Origin: Prescottella agglutinans
GTDB lineage: Bacteria; Actinomycetota; Actinomycetes; Mycobacteriales; Mycobacteriaceae
Reading direction: 5' to 3'
Assembly (NCBI RefSeq): GCF_004011865.1
Contig: NZ_RKLP01000008.1
Span: 62,001-126,000 of the forward strand
Length of the DNA: 64,000 nucleotides
Below the pieces are notes generated by a model, which worked only from the letters and a program-made list of their open reading frames with translations, ran no database searches and was not told the DNA's origin. The translations under genes were made by a program, and so were the position numbers. Below, piece after piece: positions 47,043-57,739 of the stretch. Each line of letters begins with the position of its first letter. Within the stretch, counting starts at the first letter, position 1.

Positions 47043-48218
47043 ATGACCATGGAGCCGTTGGACCTGTTCGGGATCGACTACCTGCTCGACGAGCAGGAAC
47101 GCGACATCCAGGGCGCGGTCCGACGGCTCGTGGACCAGCGGCTGCGGCCGCAGCTGCCGGAGTGGTTCGAGTCGGGCACGCTGCAGCCGGAGGCGCTACG
47201 GGAGATCGCCCGCGACCTCGGCGGACTCGGGCTGTTCGGGATGCACCTGCGGGGCTACGGCTGCGCGGGCACCAACGCCGTCAGCTACGGGCTCGCCTGC
47301 CTCGAGCTCGAGGCCGGGGACAGCGGCCTGCGCAGCTTCGTGTCGGTGCAGGGCTCGCTGTCGATGTTCTCGATCCACCGGTATGGCTCGGAGGAGCAGA
47401 AGCAGGAGTGGCTGCCCCGCCTGGCGACCGGCGAGGCGCTCGGCTGCTTCGGGCTCACCGAACCGGACTTCGGCTCCAACCCGGCCGGCATGCGCACCCG
47501 TGCCCGCCGCGACGGCAGCGACTGGATCCTCGACGGCACCAAGATGTGGATCACCAACGGCAGCGTCGCCGACGTCGCGACCGTGTGGGCGCAGACCGAC
47601 GACGGGGTTCGGGGCTTCCTCGTCCCCACGGACACAACGGGATTCACTGCGAACACCGTGCACAATAAGCTGTCGATGCGGGCGTCGGTGACATCGGAAC
47701 TGGTGCTCGACGGCGTCCGGGTGCCGGCGTCGGCGCAGTTGCCGGAGGCCCGCGGGCTCGGTGCGCCGCTGTCGTGCCTCAACGAGGCCCGGTTCGGCAT
47801 CGTGTTCGGCGCCCTCGGTGCGGCCCGGGACAGCCTCGAGACGGCGATCGAATACGCCGGTACCCGTGAGGTTTTCGACCGGCCGCTCGCCGGGTACCAG
47901 CTCACGCAGGAGAAGCTCGCCGACATGACCCTCGAACTGGGTAAGGGCGTGCTGCTGGCGATCCAGTTGGGCCGCATCAAGGACCGCGGCGAGATCACGC
48001 CCGACCAGATCAGCGTGGGCAAGCTCAACAACGTCCGCGAGGCCATCAAGATCGCCCGCGAGTGCCGGACGATCCTCGGCGCCAACGGCATCACGCTCGA
48101 GTACTCGCCGCTGCGCCACGCCAACAATCTCGAGTCGGTGCTCACCTACGAGGGCACCAGCGAGATGCACCTGCTGTCGATCGGGCGGGCGCTGACCGGG
48201 CACGCGGCGTTCCGCTGA
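47043..48218 (+). CDS. gcdH: Acyl-CoA dehydrogenase, glutaryl-CoA dehydrogenase-like
   Basis: A flavin enzyme of 391 residues that oxidises an acyl-CoA, probably glutaryl-CoA to crotonyl-CoA in lysine and tryptophan breakdown. Features are CFGLTEPDFGSNP, WITNGSVADVATVWAQ, FDRPLAGYQLTQEKLADM and LTYEGTSEMHLLSIGRALTG, where the Glu is the catalytic base. These track GcdH more closely than other FadE types. It starts 1 bp after the exporter stop, so it is in the same transcript, an odd pairing with an efflux pump. Confidence 0.82.
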   Translation: MTMEPLDLFGIDYLLDEQERDIQGAVRRLVDQRLRPQLPEWFESGTLQPEALREIARDLGGLGLFGMHLRGYGCAGTNAVSYGLACLELEAGDSGLRSFVSVQGSLSMFSIHRYGSEEQKQEWLPRLATGEALGCFGLTEPDFGSNPAGMRTRARRDGSDWILDGTKMWITNGSVADVATVWAQTDDGVRGFLVPTDTTGFTANTVHNKLSMRASVTSELVLDGVRVPASAQLPEARGLGAPLSCLNEARFGIVFGALGAARDSLETAIEYAGTREVFDRPLAGYQLTQEKLADMTLELGKGVLLAIQLGRIKDRGEITPDQISVGKLNNVREAIKIARECRTILGANGITLEYSPLRHANNLESVLTYEGTSEMHLLSIGRALTGHAAFR

Positions 48219-48235
48219 CGCGGCGTGTCGTTCCG

Positions 48236-49402
48236 CTACCCGGGTGAACCCGACACTTCGGAGGCCGCCCGGCGGCCGTCGGCGATCGCCACCGCGGCGA
48301 TGACGAGCAGGGCGCCGACCGCCGCGGCGTAGAGCGGAAGCGGCAGGGTGGCCGCGCCGAGCACGACCAGCGCGATCATCGCCGCGGGTCGCGACGGCGG
48401 CAACTCGCCGATCGCCACCCGCATGTACCAGGACTGCGCGGCGAAGAAGAGCAGCGGACCCCCGAACAGCAGCGCATTCGTACTGAGGTCGGTGGCCCGG
48501 TCGGGGTGCGCGATCACGAGTTCGTCGCCCACCGCGATGGCCAGCAGTCCGGCGACCATCACCATCAGCGCGTACAGGGCGTACCGGCTGATCTTCACAG
48601 CGTCGGATCCGTCGGTGAGCTGTTGGCGCGCAATCCGTTCGGACCGCCGGAAATACACCCACCACAGCATGATCGTTCCGGTCAGCGCGACGGTGCCGAC
48701 GAACAGCGTCATCGGCTCGAGCGGAGCGTGCGAGATCGCCAGTCCGGTGGTCAGGACGGTCTCGCCGAGCGCGATGATGAAGAACAGGCGCGTGCGCTCG
48801 AAGTAGTGCTCGGCCACGAACGCGACGCGCTCCGAATGTATTCGCCTGTGCGGCAGGGGGTGTGCTGTCAGCACGCCGACGACGTCGACCGTCGTGGCGA
48901 TGCCCCACAGGATCAGCCGGGCATCGTGTCCCACCACGGCTCCGGCGATCCACAGCGGTGCGGTCGCCGCCAGCCAGGTGAGCGTGCGCTGGAAGTGCCG
49001 GTGCATCACCGGGTCGAGGCCGGCCGTCAGCAGCCAAGTCGTCCGGCCGATCTGGATGGTCAGATACGTGCTGGCGAACAGCCACCCCCAGCTGTCGAAG
49101 GCGGAGGGTATCGACGCATTCATGAACAACCCGACCAGCATGCCGAGCAAGGTGGTCATCTGGACGGATGGTTGCGTGGGATCGGTCAGGGTGCCCGCCC
49201 ACGTCGTGTAGGCCCACGCCGTGAACACCGCGACGTAGAGCACGGCGGTCTCGGCGAGTCCGGGCCAGGTGAGGTTTCCGAGCAGGTGCGCCGACAGTTG
49301 CCCGATGGCGAACACGTAGACGAGATCGGAGAAGAGTTCGAGGGGGGTGACTTCTCGTTGGTCGGGCCTCCGACCCAATGATCGGCTTCGTCGAAATGTC
49401 AT
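48236..49402 (-). CDS. Low temperature requirement protein A (LtrA) family membrane protein
   Basis: A 388-residue membrane protein with about 11 helices. The LtrA signatures are TPLELFSDLVYVFAIGQLS near the start, RTTWLL, HYFERTRLFFIIALGETVLTTG in the middle and regularly spaced helices to the end. The family was named from a Listeria cold-growth mutant; biochemical function is unknown. GGAGGG precedes the ATG at 49402 by 4 nt. Converges on gcdH with a 17-bp gap. Confidence 0.87.
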   Translation of the reverse strand: MTFRRSRSLGRRPDQREVTPLELFSDLVYVFAIGQLSAHLLGNLTWPGLAETAVLYVAVFTAWAYTTWAGTLTDPTQPSVQMTTLLGMLVGLFMNASIPSAFDSWGWLFASTYLTIQIGRTTWLLTAGLDPVMHRHFQRTLTWLAATAPLWIAGAVVGHDARLILWGIATTVDVVGVLTAHPLPHRRIHSERVAFVAEHYFERTRLFFIIALGETVLTTGLAISHAPLEPMTLFVGTVALTGTIMLWWVYFRRSERIARQQLTDGSDAVKISRYALYALMVMVAGLLAIAVGDELVIAHPDRATDLSTNALLFGGPLLFFAAQSWYMRVAIGELPPSRPAAMIALVVLGAATLPLPLYAAAVGALLVIAAVAIADGRRAASEVSGSPG

Positions 49403-49491
49403 CGAGCCCTCCAGCGATCGGCCGCCGACTTCGATTGTCGCGCCGATAGGCTGGGAAAGCACACGGACCGAGCCGATCAGGAGAGTGCGCC

Positions 49492-49953
49492 ATGGCCGTC
49501 GCCACCGCCGAACACGTCACCCGCGAACAGTTGCTCGACTTCATCAGACCACGTCATCGCAGTGTTCTCATTGCTCGCAAAAAGTCGGGCGGACTTCAGA
49601 TTTCGCCGGTCACGTCGGGCCTCGACGCCGAGGGTCGGATCGTGGTCTCGACGTATCCGCAGCGGGCCAAGGCCGTCAACCTGCGCCACGACCCCAGCGT
49701 GAGTATCTGTGTGCTGTCCGACGAGTTCAACGGGGCGTACGTGCAGGTCGACGGCACCGCGGAGGTGCTCGACATGCCCGACGCGCTCGAACCGCTCGTC
49801 GAGTACTTCCGGTGCATCTCGGGTGAACACCCCGACTGGGACGAGTACCGCGACGCCATGCGCAAGCAGAACAAGAGTCTGATCCGCATCACGATCGACG
49901 CGTGGGGCCCGATCGCGACCGGCGGCTTCCCGCCGGATCTCGCCCGCGACTAG
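49492..49953 (+). CDS. PPOX-class F420-dependent enzyme family protein
   Basis: A 153-residue split-barrel flavin/F420-binding protein: LLDFIRPRHRSVLIARKKSGGLQISPV, RIVVSTYPQRAKAVNLRHDPSVSICVL, FNGAYVQVDGTAEVLDM, LIRITIDAWGP. These match the TIGR03618-type PPOX class F420-dependent reductases abundant in mycolic-acid actinobacteria. Substrate unknown. CAGGAGAG is 8 nt before the ATG. Divergent from ltrA across 89 bp. Confidence 0.86.
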   Translation: MAVATAEHVTREQLLDFIRPRHRSVLIARKKSGGLQISPVTSGLDAEGRIVVSTYPQRAKAVNLRHDPSVSICVLSDEFNGAYVQVDGTAEVLDMPDALEPLVEYFRCISGEHPDWDEYRDAMRKQNKSLIRITIDAWGPIATGGFPPDLARD

Positions 49954-50050
49954 ACGTCGGGTCCTGAAACGGGCATCGCGCTGCGGCGACCACAGCCTGG
50001 GAGCAGGATGGGCATCACGTCCGGAAGTCCGACTGCAGGAGGTTGCTGTG

Positions 50051-50473
50051 ATGAATACCGTTCGCCGACTGGCCGTCTGCGCCGGATTCGCAGTCGGTTC
50101 GGTGCTGACGCCGGTAGCGATCGCCTCCGCGGCGGTGACCGTCCCGTTCCAGGTCGACCCGGCGCCGTTCGGGAATCCCAACGGCAGTTTCGACGCGCCC
50201 GCGGTCCGCTGTGTGGCCGTGGTCGGCGAACAACCGGGCACGGTGACCATCACCGGCGGCAAGGACGGCGGGTGGGGATGCCTGCTCTCGTCCGAGGTGC
50301 GCTGGCTGAATCTGTCGACCGGGGCGTCGGGCTCGTCCTGGCTGTCGGACGGGCTGAACGGTGTCCCGGCCGCGGCGACCCTGCAGACCGGCCCCGGGCA
50401 GATCGCCGTGGCCCTCCTGCCCGGAGTGGCCGGACCGATCACTCCGGGCGTCGCAACCTTCTCGGTGCCGTAG
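50051..50473 (+). CDS. Small secreted protein, unknown function
   Basis: A 140-residue protein with a clear signal peptide (NTVRRLAVCAGFAVGSVLTPVAIASA, cleaved near ASA-AV). The mature part is Gly/Ser/Pro-rich, beta-like, with two Cys that could form a disulfide (AVRCVAVV and GGWGCLL). No family recognised. AGGAGG 8 nt upstream favours the ATG at 50051 over a GTG directly before it. Confidence 0.75.
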   Translation: MNTVRRLAVCAGFAVGSVLTPVAIASAAVTVPFQVDPAPFGNPNGSFDAPAVRCVAVVGEQPGTVTITGGKDGGWGCLLSSEVRWLNLSTGASGSSWLSDGLNGVPAAATLQTGPGQIAVALLPGVAGPITPGVATFSVP

Positions 50474-50477
50474 GAAT

Positions 50478-51656
50478 TCAGATCATCGCGCGGTGGATGC
50501 CCTGTGGCTCGCCGCCGAGTTCGGTCAGCGCGGAGGCGTAGAAGATCGACCCGGGCACGTGGATCGCGTGCGACAGGCCGGCGTGGGCGTCCCGCCAGAA
50601 CCGCTGCATCGGCGTCTTCATCTGCAGCGCACCGCCACCGGCTCGAGCGAAGACCTCGTCCACGGCGCGGACCGCGCGCCACGCGGCCGCGGTCTGGGTG
50701 CGCCGGCCGACGGCCCGCTCTTCGAAGGTGACCTCCTCGCCGCGCTCGGTCATGTCCCAGAAGCGGTCCACGGTAGACAGGAGCGCGGCCCGCGACGCCG
50801 CGATCTCTGCGGCCGCGTCACCGATGGCGAACAGCACGTGCGGGTCCTCCTTGGCGGCGGTGCCCGCGACCGTGATCCGGGTCCGCTGCGCCGCCATGTG
50901 GCAGGCCAGCGCACCCTCGGCCATGCCGATCAGGGACGACGTGATGCCGAGCGGGAAGATGCACGAGAACGGGAAGTTGTACAGCGTCTCGCTCCGGCCG
51001 GCCTCCTTCGGTGCGGTGCCGTCGAACACCTTCGACGCGTCCAGCGTGCGATGCGTCGGGATGAAGGCGTCCTCGACGATCAGGTCCTTGCTGCCGGTGC
51101 CGCGCAGGCCGACGACGTCCCAGCTCTCGTGGTCGATCTCGTAGTCGCTGCGGGGCAGCAGCACGTGCAGGATCTGCGGCGGCACCGATCGATTGCCGTC
51201 GCGATCGCCGACGGCCGCCCCGATCATGACCCACTGGCAGTGGTCGGTGCCCGACGAGAACGACCAGCGTCCGTTGAGGATGTAGCCGCCGTCGGTGGGC
51301 ACTGCCACACCCATCGGTGCGTACGGCGATGCCATCCAGGTATCGGGGTCCTTGCCCCAGACCTCGTCCTGGGCCTTCGGGTCGAAGAAGGCGAGTTCCC
51401 AGGAGTGGACGCCGACGATGCCGCCGACCCAGCCGGTGGCGCCGTCCATCGCGCCGATCGCCATCGTGGTCTCGGCGAATTCTCGGGGATGCACCTCGAG
51501 GCCGCCGTGGCCCTTGGGCTGCAGCATCCGGATGACCCCGGCCTCCCGCAGTCGCTTGGCGTTGGCGTCGGTCAGACGCATCAGCTTGTCGCCCTCGACG
51601 CCGTCGACGCGAATCTCGTCGGCGTACTGCGCAATCCGATCCAGGACGTGTCCCAT
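50478..51656 (-). CDS. Flavin-dependent monooxygenase, HsaA-like (acyl-CoA dehydrogenase fold)
   Basis: A 392-residue group D flavoprotein monooxygenase. It resembles HsaA, which hydroxylates 3-HSA in cholesterol breakdown: LLQP-like MLQPKGHGGLEV, GATGWVGGIVGVHSWELAFF, ASPYAPMGVAV, GRWSFSSGTDHCQWVMIG, DVVGLRGTGSKDLIV and PMQRFWRDAHAGLSHA. A reductase (HsaB type) is not adjacent and the hsaC-hsaD cluster is absent, so it is probably a paralogue acting on another phenol. A KstR-like box lies 52 bp upstream of its ATG. Confidence 0.84.
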   Translation of the reverse strand: MGHVLDRIAQYADEIRVDGVEGDKLMRLTDANAKRLREAGVIRMLQPKGHGGLEVHPREFAETTMAIGAMDGATGWVGGIVGVHSWELAFFDPKAQDEVWGKDPDTWMASPYAPMGVAVPTDGGYILNGRWSFSSGTDHCQWVMIGAAVGDRDGNRSVPPQILHVLLPRSDYEIDHESWDVVGLRGTGSKDLIVEDAFIPTHRTLDASKVFDGTAPKEAGRSETLYNFPFSCIFPLGITSSLIGMAEGALACHMAAQRTRITVAGTAAKEDPHVLFAIGDAAAEIAASRAALLSTVDRFWDMTERGEEVTFEERAVGRRTQTAAAWRAVRAVDEVFARAGGGALQMKTPMQRFWRDAHAGLSHAIHVPGSIFYASALTELGGEPQGIHRAMI

Positions 51657-51707
51657 GGTTTCCCTCGTCTCGGTCCGTGGTTGATTCCTGCAACTACATC
51701 TCGATAC

Positions 51708-51721
51708 TAGAACGTGTTCAT
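51708..51721. promoter_or_regulatory. KstR-like box upstream of the HsaA-like gene
   Basis: TAGAACGTGTTCAT matches the KstR pattern TnnAACnnGTTnnA at all but the last position and lies 52 bp before the monooxygenase start. Confidence 0.55.
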
Positions 51722-51908
51722 CGTATCGGTTCGGGGAACTCGCCGATCGGAATCCGATGACGCAGACTGTGCGCCGGTTCAGGTTTTGCGATCGAGATAC
51801 GGCGTTTACCTTTTTGTTTGCTGAAGCATCGGGCCTCGGCGATTCGCCCGATTCGGGTCGCGAGTGCCGAGTGGATGCCGCCCCGCTTGGGCGCGGCGAC
51901 GGCAAAAC

Positions 51909-51922
51909 TGCAACGTGTTCTA
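51909..51922. promoter_or_regulatory. Second KstR-like box
   Basis: TGCAACGTGTTCTA fits TnnAACnnGTTnnA fully. It lies 104 bp before the methyltransferase at 52027 and about 250 bp before the monooxygenase. The rest of the 370-bp spacer (51657-52026) shows no credible gene. Confidence 0.5.
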
Positions 51923-52026
51923 GCTATCCGGTGACCGGAAGTGGTAGCCGCGGCCGGTAGCGGGGTGGTCGCCGGCAACCCCTCGGGGGTCTTTCGATCG
52001 TTATCGGCTGGGCGCAGGCTCGGATC

Positions 52027-52866
52027 ATGAGCGAATCACTTGTTGCGAAGGAAGCCGACCGCGCGCTCAAGGCCAAACATCGTGCGGTGTGGGCGTCGGG
52101 CGACTACCCGGCCGTCGCCGCCGACGTCATCCCGGACCTGGGCGGCGTGCTCGTCCGGGCATCGGGTGTGCACAGCGGGCAGCGGGTTCTCGACGTCGGT
52201 GCGGGGAGCGGTAACGCGGCGATCCCGGCCGCGTTGACCGGTGCCGCGGTCGTCGCGTCGGATCTCACGCCCGAACTGTTCGACGCCGGACGGCGACTCG
52301 CCGCCAAGCGCGGCGCCGAACTCGAATGGCAGGCCGCCGACGCGGAGGCGCTGCCGTTCGGCGACGCCGAGTTCGACGTCGTGATGTCGTGCCTGGGCGT
52401 GATGTTCGCGCCGCATCACCAGGCCGGCGCCGACGAGATGGTCCGCGTGTGCAAGCCCGGTGGCACCATCGGCCTGCTCAGTTGGACGCCGGACGGGTTC
52501 ATCGGCCGGATGTTCGCGGTGATGAAGCCGTATGCGCCGCCGCCCCCGCCCGGTGCGCAGCCGCCACCGTTGTGGGGCGACGAGGCTCACGTCCGCGAAC
52601 TGCTGGGGGACCGGGTCACCGATGTGGTCGCGCAGCGCGACACCGTCCGCGTCGACCACTTCGACAGTCCGGAGGCGTTCCGGGACTACTTCAAGGCCAA
52701 CTACGGTCCGATGATTGCGGTGTACAAGGCGATATCCGACGATGCCGACAAGGTCGCGGCGCTCGACGCCGGGCTCGCCGACCTGGCCCGGCAGTTCGAG
52801 GTGGGCGACGGGTCGTTCGCGATGGACTGGGAGTACCTGCTGCTCACCGCCCGCAAGCGGGCGTAG
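52027..52866 (+). CDS. Class I SAM-dependent methyltransferase
   Basis: A 279-residue methyltransferase: RVLDVGAGSGNAAIPAA (motif I), VVASDLTPELFDAGR, ADAEALPFGDAEFDVVMSCLGVMFAPHH and GGTIGLLSW. The middle section PYAPPPPPGAQPPPLWGDE is a Pro-rich loop seen in UbiE-like actinobacterial enzymes. Substrate unknown. ATG at 52027 without a good ribosome-binding site, so the message may be leaderless. Confidence 0.83.
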   Translation: MSESLVAKEADRALKAKHRAVWASGDYPAVAADVIPDLGGVLVRASGVHSGQRVLDVGAGSGNAAIPAALTGAAVVASDLTPELFDAGRRLAAKRGAELEWQAADAEALPFGDAEFDVVMSCLGVMFAPHHQAGADEMVRVCKPGGTIGLLSWTPDGFIGRMFAVMKPYAPPPPPGAQPPPLWGDEAHVRELLGDRVTDVVAQRDTVRVDHFDSPEAFRDYFKANYGPMIAVYKAISDDADKVAALDAGLADLARQFEVGDGSFAMDWEYLLLTARKRA

Positions 52867-52897
52867 CCGGAGTCGGGGTCGTCGACCTTCGCTGTGA

Positions 52898-54894
<1,997 letters not shown>

Positions 54895-54951
54895 CGCGCC
54901 ATCCAAGCATCCGCCGCGGTGTGACGCAGACCCGCCCCGACCGCCGCCCGG

Positions 54952-55004
54952 TTTGCGCACTTATCGCTGGTCCCGGGTGGTCCAGGCAGCGATAAGTGCG
55001 CAAA
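54952..55004. repeat. 18-bp perfect inverted repeat
   Basis: Arms 54952-54969 and 54987-55004 are exactly complementary with a 17-nt loop, between yhhQ and the DUF4282 gene. It could end the leftward DUF4282 transcript (18 bp after its stop) or be a repeated extragenic palindrome. Confidence 0.55.
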
Positions 55005-55021
55005 ACGCGGGACTCAGGGCG

Positions 55022-55522
55022 TCAGCGCCGCTTGAGTTCCTTCACGTCCTCGGAGATCTTGATGACCGCGACGTAGAACTCGAGACTGATGCGGACGAGC
55101 GCGAGCATCACGATGAAGAACAGCGCGCCCAGGACCAGCGTCAAGATCCCGAGAGCGGGGGCGTCGCCGGTGAAGCCCGACACACCGATCGACAACGCAC
55201 CGAGACCCACGAAGATCGTCACGAGGATGTAGACGACCTTGACGACCTTCGGGGTGACGTAGCTGTCGAAGTTGTAGTCGAACAGCGCCGAGAAGAAGCT
55301 GCTCGGCGACTGCCCGGGCTGTCCGCCCATGGGGCCCGGGCCCATGGGACCGGGGGCCGGCGGGGCCGCGGTGAAGCCGCCGTACGGAGGGCCGGGCGGC
55401 GGCGGCACGGGCTGGCCCGGGCCGGGCGGCGGGAACCCGGGCGGGGGGAAACCGGGCGGAGGCGTCGCTGCGCCGCCGAAGGCCCCCGAGTTGCTCGGAT
55501 CGTTGGTGTCGCCGGTATTCAT
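55022..55522 (-). CDS. DUF4282 membrane protein with Pro/Gly-rich N-terminus
   Basis: A 166-residue protein: residues 1-75 are Pro/Gly/Met-rich and disordered, then a DUF4282-type domain (FFSALFDYNFDSYVTPKVVKVVYIL) with two membrane helices (VYILVTIFVGLGALSIG and LGILTLVLGALFFIVMLAL) and the end LVRISLEFYVAVIKISEDVKELK. Function unknown. The ATG at 55522 is preceded by GAGGGG. Same strand as the next Pro-rich membrane protein upstream, 75 bp away. Confidence 0.82.
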   Translation of the reverse strand: MNTGDTNDPSNSGAFGGAATPPPGFPPPGFPPPGPGQPVPPPPGPPYGGFTAAPPAPGPMGPGPMGGQPGQSPSSFFSALFDYNFDSYVTPKVVKVVYILVTIFVGLGALSIGVSGFTGDAPALGILTLVLGALFFIVMLALVRISLEFYVAVIKISEDVKELKRR

Positions 55523-55597
55523 CGTGTCCCCTCGTCTGTGCATGGTTAGGCAACGTGCGAGGACACAATACGGGTAAGTCGGTTTTGTGCGGGTCGG

Positions 55598-56512
55598 CTA
55601 AGGCTCCACGCGCCCTCCCGTGATGACCCGGTATGCGTAGGTCGACGCGATGATCGTCATCGGAACGGTGATGAACAGACCCAGTCCGAGGGGAATCAGG
55701 CCGAGGATGTTCAGGCCGATCATGGCGAGGGCGAGGAGCAGCAGCGTTCCCCAGTCCGAGGCGATCGCGCCGAAGCTGGACTTGATCGCCGTGATCGGGT
55801 CCTGGTTCCGGTCGATGACGAACTGCAGTGTCCACCACGTCATGAACATCACGATCAGGCCCGGGATGATCAACAGGATCAGGCCGACCGTCGTGAGCAC
55901 CGCGACGAGGAAGCACGCCACGATGACGGCCCCGATGTTCCGGAGTCGGAAGAACGACCCGATGGACGGTTTGGTGCCGTCCGTCTCCTGCAGTGCGCCG
56001 GTCACGAATGCGGCCTGGAGCAGGTAGCCGACGATCGCGATGACCAAGGTTCCGATCACGTTCGTCGCGAACGAATCTCGATCGTTGAACGCCCAGTTCA
56101 GCAGGCCCTGGATGATCCCGGCGATGAGCATCAGCACCACCCAGGACAGGGCGTTGCCCGCGAACTTGCGCCACGCGTACGAGATCGCGTCACCCACGCG
56201 GAGCCCGCCTCCGGGGGGCGCCTGACCGTAGCCGGCGTCGAATGCCGGTGGGGGTGGCGGATAGCTCCCCGGCGGGGGCGGATAGCCGCCTTGCGGTGGC
56301 GGGTAACTGCCAGGTGGTGGAGGGTAATTGCCGGGCGGGGGAGGAGGTGGCGGCGGGGGATAGCCACCCTGTGGCGGCGGCGGGGGATAGCCGCCTTGTG
56401 GTGGTGGCGGCGGGGGGTAGTTGCCCGGCGGGGGCGGAGGGGCACCCCCGGGTTGCGGTTCGTTGTTGCCGTCTTCGGGATTCCGGTTCGGGTCTTGTCC
56501 ACCAGTTGTCAT
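55598..56512 (-). CDS. Proline-rich multi-pass membrane protein
   Basis: A 304-residue protein. The first 100 residues are a run of PPPP, GGYPPP and GNYPPP repeats, ending in AGYGQAPPGGG. Then RVGDAISYAWRKFAGNALSW opens a six-helix membrane domain of the DUF975/glycerophosphoryl-diesterase-membrane-like type, with the VPMTIIASTYAYRVITGG end. The Pro-rich arm could bind partner proteins. No enzymatic motif. The ATG at 56512 is immediately after a short leader. Confidence 0.8.
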   Translation of the reverse strand: MTTGGQDPNRNPEDGNNEPQPGGAPPPPPGNYPPPPPPQGGYPPPPPQGGYPPPPPPPPPGNYPPPPGSYPPPQGGYPPPPGSYPPPPPAFDAGYGQAPPGGGLRVGDAISYAWRKFAGNALSWVVLMLIAGIIQGLLNWAFNDRDSFATNVIGTLVIAIVGYLLQAAFVTGALQETDGTKPSIGSFFRLRNIGAVIVACFLVAVLTTVGLILLIIPGLIVMFMTWWTLQFVIDRNQDPITAIKSSFGAIASDWGTLLLLALAMIGLNILGLIPLGLGLFITVPMTIIASTYAYRVITGGRVEP

Positions 56513-56614
56513 GTGTGCACCTGGGTTTCGTCGCGGTCCTTTGCGGAAGATCGACGTTCTGGTCCCACACCCTACGTGGCGGATGGTTGGTTTGCGCGTT
56601 CTACGCGATCGAAA

Positions 56615-57529
56615 TCAGCTGTCGAAGATCCACGGATCCGCAGGAACACTCTCAGGATCCCACCGATCGAGAAGCTGAGTGAGAGTAACGATCTCGCCGT
56701 CGGCGGCCATTCCCAGCGACCGCGCGAGCGCGGCCAGGACGTCGGTCGGGGTGCGCCCCAGCGCCTCCTGGTCCGCCAGGGTGACCGCGCCGTCGCGCTT
56801 GGCCAAACGTTTGCCCTCGGCGTTGAGTGCGAGTGGCACGTGCGCGTACGTCGGCGCCGGCAGCCCCAGCAGCCCGGCGAGGTAGGCCTGGCGGGGCGCC
56901 GACGACAGCAGGTCGTCGCCGCGGACCACCTGGTCGATGCCCTGCGCCGCATCGTCCACGACCACCGCGAGGTTGTAGGCGGGGGTCCCGTCGCCGCGTC
57001 GGAGCACCAGGTCGTCGACGGTGCCGGTGTAGCGGCCGCGCAACTCGTCCTCGACGGTGAACTTGTCCGTCCCCGCCCGCAGTCGCAGCGCCGGCGGGCG
57101 GCCGCTGTCCCGCCGTTCGGCGCGTTCGGCGTCGGTCAGATTGCGGCATGTGCCCGGGTACGCACCGGCCGGTGCGTGCGGAGCCGACGCCGCCTGGAGG
57201 ATTTCCTTACGCGTACAAAAGCATTCGTACGTGAGCCCGGCGCGCCGCAACCGCGCGATCGCGGAGTCGTACAGCGGCAGCCGCGTCGACTGGTGGACCA
57301 CGTCGCCGTCCCAGTCCAGTCCGAGCGCGGCGAGGTCGGCGAGTTGGCGTTCCTCGGCGCCGGGGCGGACCCGGTCCAGATCCTCGACGCGGACGAGGAA
57401 GCGGCGTCCGGTGGAGCGGGCGAACAGCCAGGCGAGCAGCGCCGTGCGCAGGTTGCCCAGATGCAGGTCGCCGGACGGGCTGGGAGCGAATCGTCCCGCA
57501 TGGGTGGTTCCGTCGACCTGTTTCGGCAT
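56615..57529 (-). CDS. gluQ: Glutamyl-Q tRNA(Asp) synthetase
   Basis: Attaches glutamate to queuosine 34 of tRNA-Asp. It is a truncated GluRS catalytic domain of 304 residues lacking the anticodon-binding domain. The HIGH motif reads HLGN (23-26) in [12 protein letters not shown], the zinc site uses ECFCTRK and YPGTCR, and the KMSKS equivalent is KRLAKRDG. Because its substrate is Q-tRNA, its presence near tgt and yhhQ implies that queuosine is made by salvage here. Divergent from ctaD. Confidence 0.92.
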   Translation of the reverse strand: MPKQVDGTTHAGRFAPSPSGDLHLGNLRTALLAWLFARSTGRRFLVRVEDLDRVRPGAEERQLADLAALGLDWDGDVVHQSTRLPLYDSAIARLRRAGLTYECFCTRKEILQAASAPHAPAGAYPGTCRNLTDAERAERRDSGRPPALRLRAGTDKFTVEDELRGRYTGTVDDLVLRRGDGTPAYNLAVVVDDAAQGIDQVVRGDDLLSSAPRQAYLAGLLGLPAPTYAHVPLALNAEGKRLAKRDGAVTLADQEALGRTPTDVLAALARSLGMAADGEIVTLTQLLDRWDPESVPADPWIFDS

Positions 57530-57739
57530 TGGTGCAGCTTATCGGGGTCGCTGACGGTGTCGGGGACCCGGTCCGCCCGGCCGAATCCGTAGCCAAACAG
57601 GCCTCGGAAGGCGTAGCGTCCACAGTGCTGAGTCTGTGCCGGCCGCCGCCCTGCCGATGGATGCTTCGGCAGATCGCGACCGGTGACGCCTTCGAGGGAG
57701 CGCGCACCCGTCGCCGGGACGTGCGGTCAGGAGGTCCCG

